From NCBI GenBank assembly GCA_022575985.1, contig JAKSXM010000263.1:12070001-12134000 (forward strand): 64,000 nucleotides of DNA, written 5' to 3'. Within the stretch, counting starts at the first letter, position 1. The number at the start of each line of letters is the position of its first letter. Of the stretch, positions 20,900 to 35,295 are shown piece after piece. The notes under the pieces are model-generated. The model saw nothing but the letters and a program-made list of their open reading frames with translations, ran no database searches and was not told the origin of the DNA. A program made the translations under genes and the position numbers. This DNA comes from Anagrus nilaparvatae. Its lineage: Eukaryota; Arthropoda; Insecta; Hymenoptera; Mymaridae.

Positions 20900-23700
20900 T
20901 TATACTGAGCTAAATCCTCCAGCATTATACTGAGCTAAAAATACTCCAGCATTATACTGAGCTAAATCCTCTAGTATTATACTCAGCTAAAAATACTTCA
21001 GCATTATGCTGTGCTAAATCCTCCAGCATCATGCTGAGCTAAAAATACTCCAGTATTATGGTGAGCTAAATCTTCCAGCATTATACTGAGCTAAATCCTC
21101 CAGCATTATACTGAGCTAAATCCTCCAGCATTATACTGAAATAAAAATACTCCAGTATTATGATGAGCTAAATCCTCCAGCATTGTACTGAACTAAGAAT
21201 ACTCCAGTATTATGATGAGCTAAATCCTCCTGCATTATACTGAGCTAAATCCTCCAGCATTATACTGAGCTAAATCCTCCAGCATTATACTGAGCTAAAT
21301 CCTCCAGCATTATACTGAACTAATAATATTCCAGCATTATGCTGAGCTAAATCCTCCAACATTATACTGAGCTATATCCTCCAGCATTATGCTGAGCTAA
21401 AAATACTCCAGCATTATGCTGAGCTAAATCCTCCAACATTATACTGAGCTAAATCCTCCAGCATTATGCTGAGCTAAAAATACTCCAGCATTATGCTGAG
21501 CTAAATTCTCCAACATTATACTGAACTAAATCCTCCAGCATTATACTGAACTAAATCCTCCAGCATTATACTGAGCTAAAAATACTCCAGTATTATGCTG
21601 AGCTAAATCTTCCAGCATTATAATGAGCAAAATCCTCCAGCATTATACTGAGCTAAATCCTCCAGCATTATACTGAAATAAAAATACTCCAGTATTATGA
21701 TGAGCTAAATCCTCCAGCATTATACTGAGCTAAATCCTCCAGCATTATACTGAACTAAAAATACTCCAGTATTATGATGAGCTAAATCCTCCATCATTAT
21801 ACTGAGCTAAATACTCCAGAATTATACTGAACTAAAAATACTCCAGCATTATGCTGAGCTAAATCCTCCAACATTATACTGAGCTAAATCCTCCAGCATT
21901 ATGCTGAGCTAAAAATACTCCAGCATTATGCTGAGCTAAATTCTCCAACATTATACTGAACTAAATCCTCCAGCATTATACTGAACAAAATCATCCAGCA
22001 TTATACTGAGCAAAAAATACTCCAGTATTATGCTGAGCTAAGTACTCCAGCATTATAGTGAGCTATATCCTCCAGCATTATACTGAGCTAAATCCTCCAG
22101 CATTATGCTGAGCTAAAAATACTCCAGCATTATGCTGAGCTAAATTCTCCAACATTATACTGAACTAAATCCTCCAGCATTATACTGAGCTAAAAATACT
22201 CCAGTATTATGCTGAGCTAAATCTTCCAGCATTATACTGAGCTAAATCCTCCAGCATTATACTGAGCTAAATCCTCCAGCATTATACTGAAATAAAAATA
22301 CTCCAGTATTATGATGAGCTAAATCCTCCAGCATTATACTGAGCTAAATCCTCCAGCATTATACAGAGCTAAAACCTCCAGCATTATACTGAACTAAAAA
22401 TACTCCAGTATTATGATGAGCTAAATCCTCCAGCATTATACTGAGCTAAATACTCCAGCATTATACTGAGCTATATCCTCCAGCATTATACTGAGCTAAA
22501 TCCTCCAGCATTATACTGAGCTAAATCCTACAGCATTATAATGAGCTAAATCCTCCAGCATTATACTGAACAAAATCATCCAGCATTATACTGAGCAAAA
22601 AATACTCCAGTATTATGCTGAGCTAAATCCTCCAGCATTATGCTGAGCTAAATCCTCTAGCATTATACTGAAATAAAAATACTCCAGTATTATGATGAGC
22701 TAAATCCTCCAGCATTACACTGAGCTAAATCCTCCAGCATTATACTGAGCTAAAATCTCCAGCATTATACTGAACTAAAAATACTCCAGTATTATGATGA
22801 GCTAAATCCTCCAGCATTATACTGAGCTAAAAATATTCCAACATTATGCTGAGCTAAATCCTCCAGCATTATACTGAGCTAAATCCTCCAGCATTATACT
22901 GAAATAAAAATACTCCAGTATTATGATGAGCTAAATCCTCAAGCATTATACTAAGCTAAATCCTCCAGCATTATACTGAACTAAAAATACTCCAGTATTA
23001 TGATGAGCTAAATCCTCCATCATTATACTTAGCTAAATACTCCAGCATTATACTGAGCTATATCCTCCAGCATTATACTGAAATAAAAATACTCCAGTAT
23101 TATGATGAGCTAAATCCTCCAGCATTATACTGAGCTAAATCCTCCAGCATTATACTGAGCTAAAACCTCCAGCATTATTCTGAACTAAAAATCCTCCAGC
23201 ATTATGCTGAGCTAAAAATACTCCAGCATTATGCTGAGCTAAATCCTCCAAGATTATACTGAGCTAAATCCTCCAGCATTATGCTGAGCTAAAAATACTC
23301 CAGCATTATGCTGAGCTAAATTCTCCAACATTATACTGAACTAAATCCTCCAGCATTATACTGAGCTAAAAATACTCCAGTATTATGCTGAGCTAAATCT
23401 TCCAGCATTATACTGAGCTAAATCCTCCAGCATTATACTGAGCTAAATCCTCCAGCATTATACTGAAATAAAAATACTCCAGTATTATGATGAGCTAAAT
23501 CCTCCAGCATTATACTGAGCTAAAACCTCCAGCATTATACTGAACTAAAAATACTCCAGCATTATGCTGAGCTAAATTCTCCAACATTATACTGAACTAA
23601 ATCCTCCAGCATTATACTGAACTAAATCCTCCAGCATTATACTGAGCTAAATCCTCCAGCATTATACTGAGCTAAATCCTCCAGCATTATACTGAAATAA
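20900..23700. repeat. Dispersed partial copy of the higher-order block later amplified at 25.8-35.3 kb
   Basis: The GCTGTGCTAAATCC marker at 21008 and the CTAAGTACTCC marker at 22037 are followed by the same variant order as 27789 and 28818, both displaced by 6781 bp. This is an older or deleted relative of the 4762-bp block rather than an adjacent tandem copy. Edges are approximate. Confidence 0.7.
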
Positions 23701-25834
23701 AAATACTCCAGTATTATGATGAGCTAAATCCTCCAGCATTATACTGAGCTAAATCCTCCAGCATTATACTGAGCTAAAACCTCCAGCATTATACTGAACT
23801 AAATCCTCCAGCATTATACTGAAATAAAAATACTCCAGTATTATGATGAGCTAAATCCTCCAGCATTATACTGAGCTAAATCCTCCAGCATTATACTGAG
23901 CTAAAACCTCCAGCATTATACTGAACTAAAAATACTCCAGCATTATGCTGAGCTAAATTCTCCAACATTATACTGAACTAAATCCTCCAGCATTATACTG
24001 AGCTAAATCCTCCAGCATTATACTGAAATATAAATACTCCAGTATTATGATGAGCTAAATCCTCCAGCATTGTACTGAACTAAGAATACTCCAGTATTAT
24101 GATGAGCTAAATCCTCCAACATTATACTGAGCTAAATCCTCCAGCATTATGCTGAGCTAAAAATACTCCAGCATTATGCTGAGCTAAATCCTCCAACATT
24201 ATACTGAGCTAAATCCTCCAGCATTATGCTGAGCTAAAAATACTCCAGCATTATGCTGAGCTAAATCTTCCAGCATTATACTGAGCTAAATCCTCCAGCA
24301 TTATACTGAGCTAAATCCTCCAGCATTATACTGAAATAAAAATACTCCAGTATTATGATGAGCTAAATCCTCCAGCATTATACTGAGCTAAATCCTCCAG
24401 CATTATACGGAGCTAAAACCTCCAGCATTATACTGAACTAAAAATACTCCAGTATTATGATGAGCTAAATCCTCCAGCATTATACTGAGCTAAATACTCC
24501 AGCATTATACTGAGCTATATCCTCCAGCATTATACTGAGCTAAATCCTCCAGCATTATACTGAGCTAAATCCTACAGCATTATAATGAGCTAAATCCTCC
24601 AGCATTATACTGAACAAAATCATCCAGCATTATACTGAGCAATAAATACTCCAGTATTATGCTGAGCTAAATCCTCCAGCATTATGCTGAGCTAAATCCT
24701 CCAGCATTATACTGAAATAAAAATACTCCAGTATTATGATGAGCTAAATCCTCCAGCATTACACTGAGCTAAATCCTCCAGCATTATACTGAGCTAAAAC
24801 CTCCAGCATTATACTGAACTAAAAATACTCCAGTATTATGATGAGTTAAATCCTCCAGCATTATACTGAGCTAAAAATATTCCAGCATTATGCTGAGCTA
24901 AATCCTCCAACATTATACTGAGCTAAATCCTCCAGCATTATGCTGAGCTAAAAATACTCCAGCATTATGCTGAGCTAAATCCTCCAACATTATACTGAGC
25001 TAAATCCTCCAGCATTATGCTGAGCTAAAAATACTCCAGCATTATGCTGAGCTAAATTCTCCAACATTATACTGAACTAAATCCTCCAGCATTATACTGA
25101 ACTAAATCCTCCAGCATTATACTGAGCTAAAAATACTCCAGTATTATGCTGAGCTAAATCTTCCAGCATTATAATGAGCAAAATACTCCAGCATTATACT
25201 GAGCTAAATCCTCCAGCATTATACTGAAATAAAAATACTCCAGTATTATGATGAGCTAAATCCTCCAGCATTATACTGAGCTAAATCCTCCAGCATTATA
25301 CTGAACTAAAAATACTCCAGTATTATGATGAGCTAAATCCTCCATCATTATACTGAGCTAAATACTCCAGCATTATACTGAGCTATATCCTCCAGCATTA
25401 TACTGAAATAAAAATACTCCAGTATTATGATGAGCTAAATCCTCCAGAATTATACTGAGCTAAATCCTCCAGCATTATACTGAGCTAAAACCTCCAGCAT
25501 TATTCTGAACTAAAAATCCTCCAGCATTATGCTGAGCTAAAAATACTCCAGCATTATGATGAGCTAAATCCTCCAGCATTATACTTAGCTACAAATACTT
25601 CAGCATTATGCTGAGCTAAATCCTCCAGCATTATGCTGAGCTAAAAATACTCCAGCATTATGCTGAGCTAAATCCTCCAACATTATACTGAGCTAAATCC
25701 TCCAGCATTATGCTGAGCTAAAAATACTCCAGCATTATGCTGAGCTAAATTCTCCAGCATTATACTGAACTAAATCCTCCAGCATTATACTGAGCTAAAA
25801 ATACTCCAGTATTATGCTGAGCTAAATCTCACAT

Positions 25835-28800
25835 CATTATACTGAGCTATATCCTCCAGCATTATACTGAGCTAAATCCTCCAGCATTATACTGAAATAA
25901 AAATACTCCAGTATTATGATGAGCTAAATCCTCTAGCATTGTACTGAACTAAAAATACTCCAGTATTATAATGAGCTAAATCCTCCAGCATTATACTGAG
26001 CTAAAAATCCTCCAGCATTATGCTGAGCTAAAAATACTCCAGCATTATGCTGAGCTAAATCCTCCAAGATTATACTGAGCTAAATCCTCCAGCATTATGC
26101 TGAGCTAAAAATACTCCAGCATTATGCTGAGCTAAATTCTCCAACATTATACTGAACTAAATCCTCCAGCATTATACTGAGCTAAAAATACTTCAGTATT
26201 ATGCTGAGCTAAATCTTCCAGCATTATACTGAGCTAAATCCTCCAGCATTATACTGAGCTAAATCCTCCAGCATTATACTGAAATAAAAATACTCCAGTA
26301 TTATGATGAGCTAAATCCTCCAGCATTATACTGAGCTAAAACCTCCAGCATTATACTGAACTAAAAATACTCCAGCATTATGCTGAGCTAAATTCTCCAA
26401 CATTATACTGAACTAAATCCTCCAGCATTATACTGAACTAAATCCTCCAGCATTATACTGAGCTAAATCCTCCAGCATTATACTGAGCTAAATCCTCCAG
26501 CATTATACTGAAATAAAAATACTCCAGTATTATGATGAGCTAAATCCTCCAGCATTATACTGAGCTAAATCCTCCAGCATTATACTGAGCTAAAACCTCC
26601 AGCATTATACTGAACTAAATCCTCCAGCATTATACTGAAATAAAAATACTCCAGTATTATGATGAGCTAAATCCTCCAGCATTATACTGAGCTAAATCCT
26701 CCAGCATTATACTGAGCTAAAACCTCCAGCATTATACTGAACTAAAAATACTCCAGCATTATGCTGAGCTAAATTCTCCAACATTATACTGAACTAAATC
26801 CTCCAGCATTATACTGAGCTAAATCCTCCAGCATTATACTGAAATAAAAATACTCCAGTATTATGATGAGCTAAATCCTCCAGCATTGTACTGAACTAAG
26901 AATACTCCAGTATTATGATGAGCTAAATCCTCCTGCATTATACTGAGCTAAATCCTCCAGCATTATACTGAGCTAAATCCTCCAGCATTATACTGAGCTA
27001 AATCCTCCAGCATTATACTGAGCTAAAAATACTCCAGCATTATACTGAGCTAAATCCTCTAGTATTATACTCAGCTAAAAATACTTCAGCATTATGCTGT
27101 GCTAAATCCTCCAGCATCATGCTGAGCTAAAAATACTCCAGCATTATGCTGAGCTGAATCTTCCAGCATTATACTGAGCTAAATCCTCCAGCATTATACT
27201 GAGCTAAATACTCCAGCATTATACTGAGCTATATCCTCCAGCATTATACTGAAATAAAAATACTCCAGTATTATGATGAGCTAAATCCTCCAGCATTATA
27301 CTGAGCTAAATCCTCCAGCATTATACTGAGCTAAATCCTCCAGCATTATACTGAGCTAAAAATACTCCAGCATTATACTGAGCTAAATCCTCTAGTATTA
27401 TACTCAGCTAAAAATACTTCAGCATTATGCTGTGCTAAATCCTCCAGCATCATGCTGAGCTAAAAATACTCCAGCATTATGCTGAGCTGAATCTTCCAGC
27501 ATTATACTGAGCTAAATCCTCCAGCATTATACTGAGCTAAATCCTCCAGCATTATGCTGAGCTAAAAATATTCCAGCATTATGCTGAGCTAAATTCTCCA
27601 GCATTATGCTGAGCTAAAAATACTCCAGCATTATGCTGAGCTGAATCCTCCAAAATTATACTGAGATAAATCCTCCAGCATTATACTGAGCTAAATCCTC
27701 CAGCATTATACTGAGCTAAAAATACTCCAGCATTATACTGAGCTAAATCCTCTAGTATTATACTCAGCTAAAAATACTTCAGCATTATGCTGTGCTAAAT
27801 CCTCCAGCATCATGCTGAGCTAAAAATACTCCAGTATTATGGTGAGCTAAATCTTCCAGCATTATACTGAGCTAAATCCTCCAGCATTATACTGAGCTAA
27901 ATCCTCCAGCATTATACTGAAATAAAAATACTCCAGTATTATGATGAGCTAAATCCTCCAGCATTGTACTGAACTAAGAATACTCCAGTATTATGATGAG
28001 CTAAATCCTCCTGCATTATACTGAGCTAAATCCTCCAGCATTATACTGAGCTAAATCCTCCAGCATTATACTGAGCTAAATCCTCCAGCATTATACTGAA
28101 CTAATAATATTCCAGCATTATGCTGAGCTAAATCCTCCAACATTATACTGAGCTATATCCTCCAGCATTATGCTGAGCTAAAAATACTCCAGCATTATGC
28201 TGAGCTAAATCCTCCAACATTATACTGAGCTAAATCCTCCAGCATTATGCTGCGCTAAAAATACTCCAGCATTATGCTGAGCTAAATTCTCCAACATTAT
28301 ACTGAACTAAATCCTCCAGCATTATACTGAACTAAATCCTCCAGCATTATACTGAGCTAAAAATACTCCAGTATTATGCTGAGCTAAATCTTCCAGCATT
28401 ATAATGAGCAAAATCCTCCAGCATTATACTGAGCTAAATCCTCCAGCATTATACTGAAATAAAAATACTCCAGTATTATGATGAGCTAAATCCTCCAGCA
28501 TTATACTGAGCTAAATCCTCTAGCATTATACTGAACTAAAAATACTCCAGTATTATGATGAGCTAAATCCTCCATCATTATACTGAGCTAAATACTCCAG
28601 AATTATACTGAACTAAAAATACTCCAGCATTATGCTGAGCTAAATCCTCCAACATTATACTGAGCTAAATCCTCCAGCATTATGCTGAGCTAAAAATACT
28701 CCAGCATTATGCTGAGCTAAATTCTCCAACATTATACTGAACTAAATCCTCCAGCATTATACTGAACAAAATCATCCAGCATTATACTGAGCAAAAAATA

Positions 28801-31800
28801 CTCCAGTATTATGCTGAGCTAAGTACTCCAGCATTATAGTGAGCTATATCCTCCAGCATTATACTGAGCTAAATCCTCCAGCATTATGCTGAGCTAAAAA
28901 TACTCCAGCATTATGCTGAGCTAAATTCTCCAACATTATACTGAACTAAATCCTCCAGCATTATACTGAGCTAAAAATACTCCAGTATTATGCTGAGCTA
29001 AATCTTCCAGCATTATACTGAGCTAAATCCTCCAGCATTATACTGAGCTAAATCCTCCAGCATTATACTGAAATAAAAATACTCCAGTATTATGATGAGC
29101 TAAATCCTCCAGCATTATACTGAGCTAAATCCTCCAGCATTATACGGAGCTAAAACCTCCAGCATTATACTGAACTAAAAATACTCCAGTATTATGATGA
29201 GCTAAATCCTCCAGCATTATACTGAGCTAAATACTCCAGCATTATACTGAGCTATATCCTCCAGCATTATACTGAGCTAAATCCTCCAGCATTATACTGA
29301 GCTAAATCCTACAGCATTATAATGAGCTAAATCCTCCAGCATTATACTGAACAAAATCATCCAGCATTATACTGAGCAAAAAATACTCCAGTATTATGCT
29401 GAGCTAAATCCTCCAGCATTATGCTGAGCTAAATCCTCCAGCATTATACTGAAATAAAAATACTCCAGTATTATGATGAGCTAAATCCTCCAGCATTACA
29501 CTGAGCTAAATCCTCCAGCATTATACTGAGCTAAAATCTCCAGCATTATACTGAACTAAAAATACTCCAGTATTATGATGAGCTAAATCCTCCAGCATTA
29601 TACTGAGCTAAAAATATTCCAGCATTATGCTGAGCTAAATCCTCCAGCATTATACTGAGCTAAATCCTCCAGCATTATACTGAAATAAAAATACTCCAGT
29701 ATTATGATGAGCTAAATCCTCCAGCATTATACTGAGCTAAATCCTCCAGCATTATACTGAACTAAAAATACTCCAGTATTATGATGAGCTAAATCCTCCA
29801 TCATTATACTTAGCTAAATACTCCAGCATTATACTGAGCTATATCCTCCAGCATTATACTGAAATAAAAATACTCCAGTATTATGATGAGCTAAATCCTC
29901 CAGCATTATACTGAGCTAAATCCTCCAGCATTATACTGAGCTAAAACCTCCAGCATTATTCTGAACTAAAAATCCTCCAGCATTATGCTGAGCTAAAAAT
30001 ACTCCAGCATTATGCTGAGCTAAATCCTCCAAGATTATACTGAGCTAAATCCTCCAGCATTATGCTGAGCTAAAAATACTCCAGCATTATGCTGAGCTAA
30101 ATTCTCCAACATTATACTGAACTAAATCCTCCAGCATTATACTGAGCTAAAAATACTCCAGTATTATGCTGAGCTAAATCTTCCAGCATTATACTGAGCT
30201 AAATCCTCCAGCATTATACTGAGCTAAATCCTCCAGCATTATACTGAAATAAAAATACTCCAGTATTATGATGAGCTAAATCCTGCAGCATTATACTGAG
30301 CTAAAACCTCCAGCATTATACTGAACTAAAAATACTCCAGCATTATGCTGAGCTAAATTCTCCAACATTATACTGAACTAAATCCTCCAGCATTATACTG
30401 AACTAAATCCTCCAGCATTATACTGAGCTAAATCCTCCAGCATTATACTGAGCTAAATCCTCCAGCATTATACTGAAATAAAAATACTCCAGTATTATGA
30501 TGAGCTAAATCCTCCAGCATTATACTGAGCTAAAAATCCTCCAGCATTATGCTGAGCTAAAAATACTCCAGCATTATGCTGAGCTAAATCCTCCAAGATT
30601 ATACTGAGCTATATCCTCCAGCATTATACTGAGCTAAATCCTCCAGCATTATACTGAAATAAAAATACTCCAGTATTATGATGAGCTAAATCCTCTAGCA
30701 TTGTACTGAACTAAAAATACTCCAGTATTATAATGAGCTAAATCCTCCAGCATTATACTGAGCTAAAAATCCTCCAGCATTATGCTGAGCTAAAAATACT
30801 CCAGCATTATGCTGAGCTAAATCCTCCAAGATTATACTGAGCTAAATCCTCCAGCATTATGCTGAGCTAAAAATACTCCAGCATTATGCTGAGCTAAATT
30901 CTCCAACATTATACTGAACTAAATCCTCCAGCATTATACTGAGCTAAAAATACTTCAGTATTATGCTGAGCTAAATCTTCCAGCATTATACTGAGCTAAA
31001 TCCTCCAGCATTATACTGAGCTAAATCCTCCAGCATTATACTGAAATAAAAATACTCCAGCATTATGATGAGCTAAATCCTCCAGCATTATACTGAGCTA
31101 AAACCTCCAGCATTATACTGAACTAAAAATACTCCAGCATTATGCTGAGCTAAATTCTCCAACATTATACTGAACTAAATCCTCCAGCATTATACTGAAC
31201 TAAATCCTCCAGCATTATACTGAGCTAAATCCTCCAGCATTATACTGAGCTAAATCCTCCAGCATTATACTGAAATAAAAATACTCCAGTATTATGATGA
31301 GCTAAATCCTCCAGCATTATACTGAGCTAAATCCTCCAGCATTATACTGAGCTAAAACCTCCAGCATTATACTGAACTAAATCCTCCAGCATTATACTGA
31401 AATAAAAATACTCCAGTATTATGATGAGCTAAATCCTCCAGCATTATACTGAGCTAAATCCTCCAGCATTATACTGAGCTAAAACCTCCAGCATTATACT
31501 GAACTAAAAATACTCCAGCATTATGCTGAGCTAAATTCTCCAACATTATACTGAACTAAATCCTCCAGCATTATACTGAGCTAAATCCTCCAGCATTATA
31601 CTGAAATAAAAATACTCCAGTATTATGATGAGCTAAATCCTCCAGCATTGTACTGAACTAAGAATACTCCAGTATTATGATGAGCTAAATCCTCCTGCAT
31701 TATACTGAGCTAAATCCTCCAGCATTATACTGAGCTAAATCCTCCAGCATTATACTGAGCTAAATCCTCCAGCATTATACTGAGCTAAAAATACTCCAGC

Positions 31801-34800
31801 ATTATACTGAGCTAAATCCTCTAGTATTATACTCAGCTAAAAATACTTCAGCATTATGCTGTGCTAAATCCTCCAGCATCATGCTGAGCTAAAAATACTC
31901 CAGCATTATGCTGAGCTGAATCTTCCAGCATTATACTGAGCTAAATCCTCCAGCATTATACTGAGCTAAATACTCCAGCATTATACTGAGCTATATCCTC
32001 CAGCATTATACTGAAATAAAAATACTCCAGTATTATGATGAGCTAAATCCTCCAGCATTATACTGAGCTAAATCCTCCAGCATTATACTGAGCTAAATCC
32101 TCCAGCATTATACTGAGCTAAAAATACTCCAGCATTATACTGAGCTAAATCCTCTAGTATTATACTCAGCTAAAAATACTTCAGCATTATGCTGTGCTAA
32201 ATCCTCCAGCATCATGCTGAGCTAAAAATACTCCAGCATTATGCTGAGCTGAATCTTCCAGCATTATACTGAGCTAAATCCTCCAGCATTATACTGAGCT
32301 AAATCCTCCAGCATTATGCTGAGCTAAAAATATTCCAGCATTATGCTGAGCTAAATTCTCCAGCATTATGCTGAGCTAAAAATACTCCAGCATTATGCTG
32401 AGCTGAATCCTCCAAAATTATACTGAGATAAATCCTCCAGCATTATACTGAGCTAAATCCTCCAGCATTATACTGAGCTAAAAATACTCCAGCATTATAC
32501 TGAGCTAAATCCTCTAGTATTATACTCAGCTAAAAATACTTCAGCATTATGCTGTGCTAAATCCTCCAGCATCATGCTGAGCTAAAAATACTCCAGTATT
32601 ATGGTGAGCTAAATCTTCCAGCATTATACTGAGCTAAATCCTCCAGCATTATACTGAGCTAAATCCTCCAGCATTATACTGAAATAAAAATACTCCAGTA
32701 TTATGATGAGCTAAATCCTCCAGCATTGTACTGAACTAAGAATACTCCAGTATTATGATGAGCTAAATCCTCCTGCATTATACTGAGCTAAATCCTCCAG
32801 CATTATACTGAGCTAAATCCTCCAGCATTATACTGAGCTAAATCCTCCAGCATTATACTGAACTACTAATATTCCAGCATTATGCTGAGCTAAATCCTCC
32901 AACATTATACTGAGCTATATCCTCCAGCATTATGCTGAGCTAAAAATACTCCAGCATTATGCTGAGCTAAATCCTCCAACATTATACTGAGCTAAATCCT
33001 CCAGCATTATGCTGCGCTAAAAATACTCCAGCATTATGCTGAGCTAAATTCTCCAACATTATACTGAACTAAATCCTCCAGCATTATACTGAACTAAATC
33101 CTCCAGCATTATACTGAGCTAAAAATACTCCAGTATTATGCTGAGCTAAATCTTCCAGCATTATAATGAGCAAAATCCTCCAGCATTATACTGAGCTAAA
33201 TCCTCCAGCATTATACTGAAATAAAAATACTCCAGTATTATGATGAGCTAAATCCTCCAGCATTATACTGAGCTAAATCCTCTAGCATTATACTGAACTA
33301 AAAATACTCCAGTATTATGATGAGCTAAATCCTCCATCATTATACTGAGCTAAATACTCCAGAATTATACTGAACTAAAAATACTCCAGCATTATGCTGA
33401 GCTAAATCCTCCAACATTATACTGAGCTAAATCCTCCAGCATTATGCTGAGCTAAAAATACTCCAGCATTATGCTGAGCTAAATTCTCCAACATTATACT
33501 GAACTAAATCCTCCAGCATTATACTGAACAAAATCATCCAGCATTATACTGAGCAAAAAATACTCCAGTATTATGCTGAGCTAAGTACTCCAGCATTATA
33601 GTGAGCTATATCCTCCAGCATTATACTGAGCTAAATCCTCCAGCATTATGCTGAGCTAAAAATACTCCAGCATTATGCTGAGCTAAATTCTCCAACATTA
33701 TACTGAACTAAATCCTCCAGCATTATACTGAGCTAAAAATACTCCAGTATTATGCTGAGCTAAATCTTCCAGCATTATACTGAGCTAAATCCTCCAGCAT
33801 TATACTGAGCTAAATCCTCCAGCATTATACTGAAATAAAAATACTCCAGTATTATGATGAGCTAAATCCTCCAGCATTATACTGAGCTAAATCCTCCAGC
33901 ATTATACGGAGCTAAAACCTCCAGCATTATACTGAACTAAAAATACTCCAGTATTATGATGAGCTAAATCCTCCAGCATTATACTGAGCTAAATACTCCA
34001 GCATTATACTGAGCTATATCCTCCAGCATTATACTGAGCTAAATCCTCCAGCATTATACTGAGCTAAATCCTACAGCATTATAATGAGCTAAATCCTCCA
34101 GCATTATACTGAACAAAATCATCCAGCATTATACTGAGCAAAAAATACTCCAGTATTATGCTGAGCTAAATCCTCCAGCATTATGCTGAGCTAAATCCTC
34201 CAGCATTATACTGAAATAAAAATACTCCAGTATTATGATGAGCTAAATCCTCCAGCATTACACTGAGCTAAATCCTCCAGCATTATACTGAGCTAAAATC
34301 TCCAGCATTATACTGAACTAAAAATACTCCAGTATTATGATGAGCTAAATCCTCCAGCATTATACTGAGCTAAAAATATTCCAGCATTATGCTGAGCTAA
34401 ATCCTCCAGCATTATACTGAGCTAAATCCTCCAGCATTATACTGAAATAAAAATACTCCAGTATTATGATGAGCTAAATCCTCCAGCATTATACTGAGCT
34501 AAATCCTCCAGCATTATACTGAACTAAAAATACTCCAGTATTATGATGAGCTAAATCCTCCATCATTATACTTAGCTAAATACTCCAGCATTATACTGAG
34601 CTATATCCTCCAGCATTATACTGAAATAAAAATACTCCAGTATTATGATGAGCTAAATCCTCCAGCATTATACTGAGCTAAATCCTCCAGCATTATACTG
34701 AGCTAAAACCTCCAGCATTATTCTGAACTAAAAATCCTCCAGCATTATGCTGAGCTAAAAATACTCCAGCATTATGCTGAGCTAAATCCTCCAAGATTAT

Positions 34801-35295
34801 ACTGAGCTAAATCCTCCAGCATTATGCTGAGCTAAAAATACTCCAGCATTATGCTGAGCTAAATTCTCCAACATTATACTGAACTAAATCCTCCAGCATT
34901 ATACTGAGCTAAAAATACTCCAGTATTATGCTGAGCTAAATCTTCCAGCATTATACTGAGCTAAATCCTCCAGCATTATACTGAGCTAAATCCTCCAGCA
35001 TTATACTGAAATAAAAATACTCCAGTATTATGATGAGCTAAATCCTGCAGCATTATACTGAGCTAAAACCTCCAGCATTATACTGAACTAAAAATACTCC
35101 AGCATTATGCTGAGCTAAATTCTCCAACATTATACTGAACTAAATCCTCCAGCATTATACTGAACTAAATCCTCCAGCATTATACTGAGCTAAATCCTCC
35201 AGCATTATACTGAGCTAAATCCTCCAGCATTATACTGAAATAAAAATACTCCAGTATTATGATGAGCTAAATCCTCCAGCATTATACTGAGCTAA
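25835..35295. repeat. 4762-bp higher-order repeat, two tandem copies
   Basis: GCTGTGCTAAATCC at 27096 and 31858, TGCGCTAAAAATAC at 28251 and 33013, and CTAAGTACTCC at 28818 and 33580 are all displaced by exactly 4762 bp. The first copy runs from about 25835 to 30597 and the second from there to about 35295. The copies look nearly identical by eye; an example difference is CTAATAATAT near 28100 against CTACTAATAT near 32862. Each copy holds about 185 monomers, including three successive GCTGTGCTAAATCC blocks. Confidence 0.88.
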
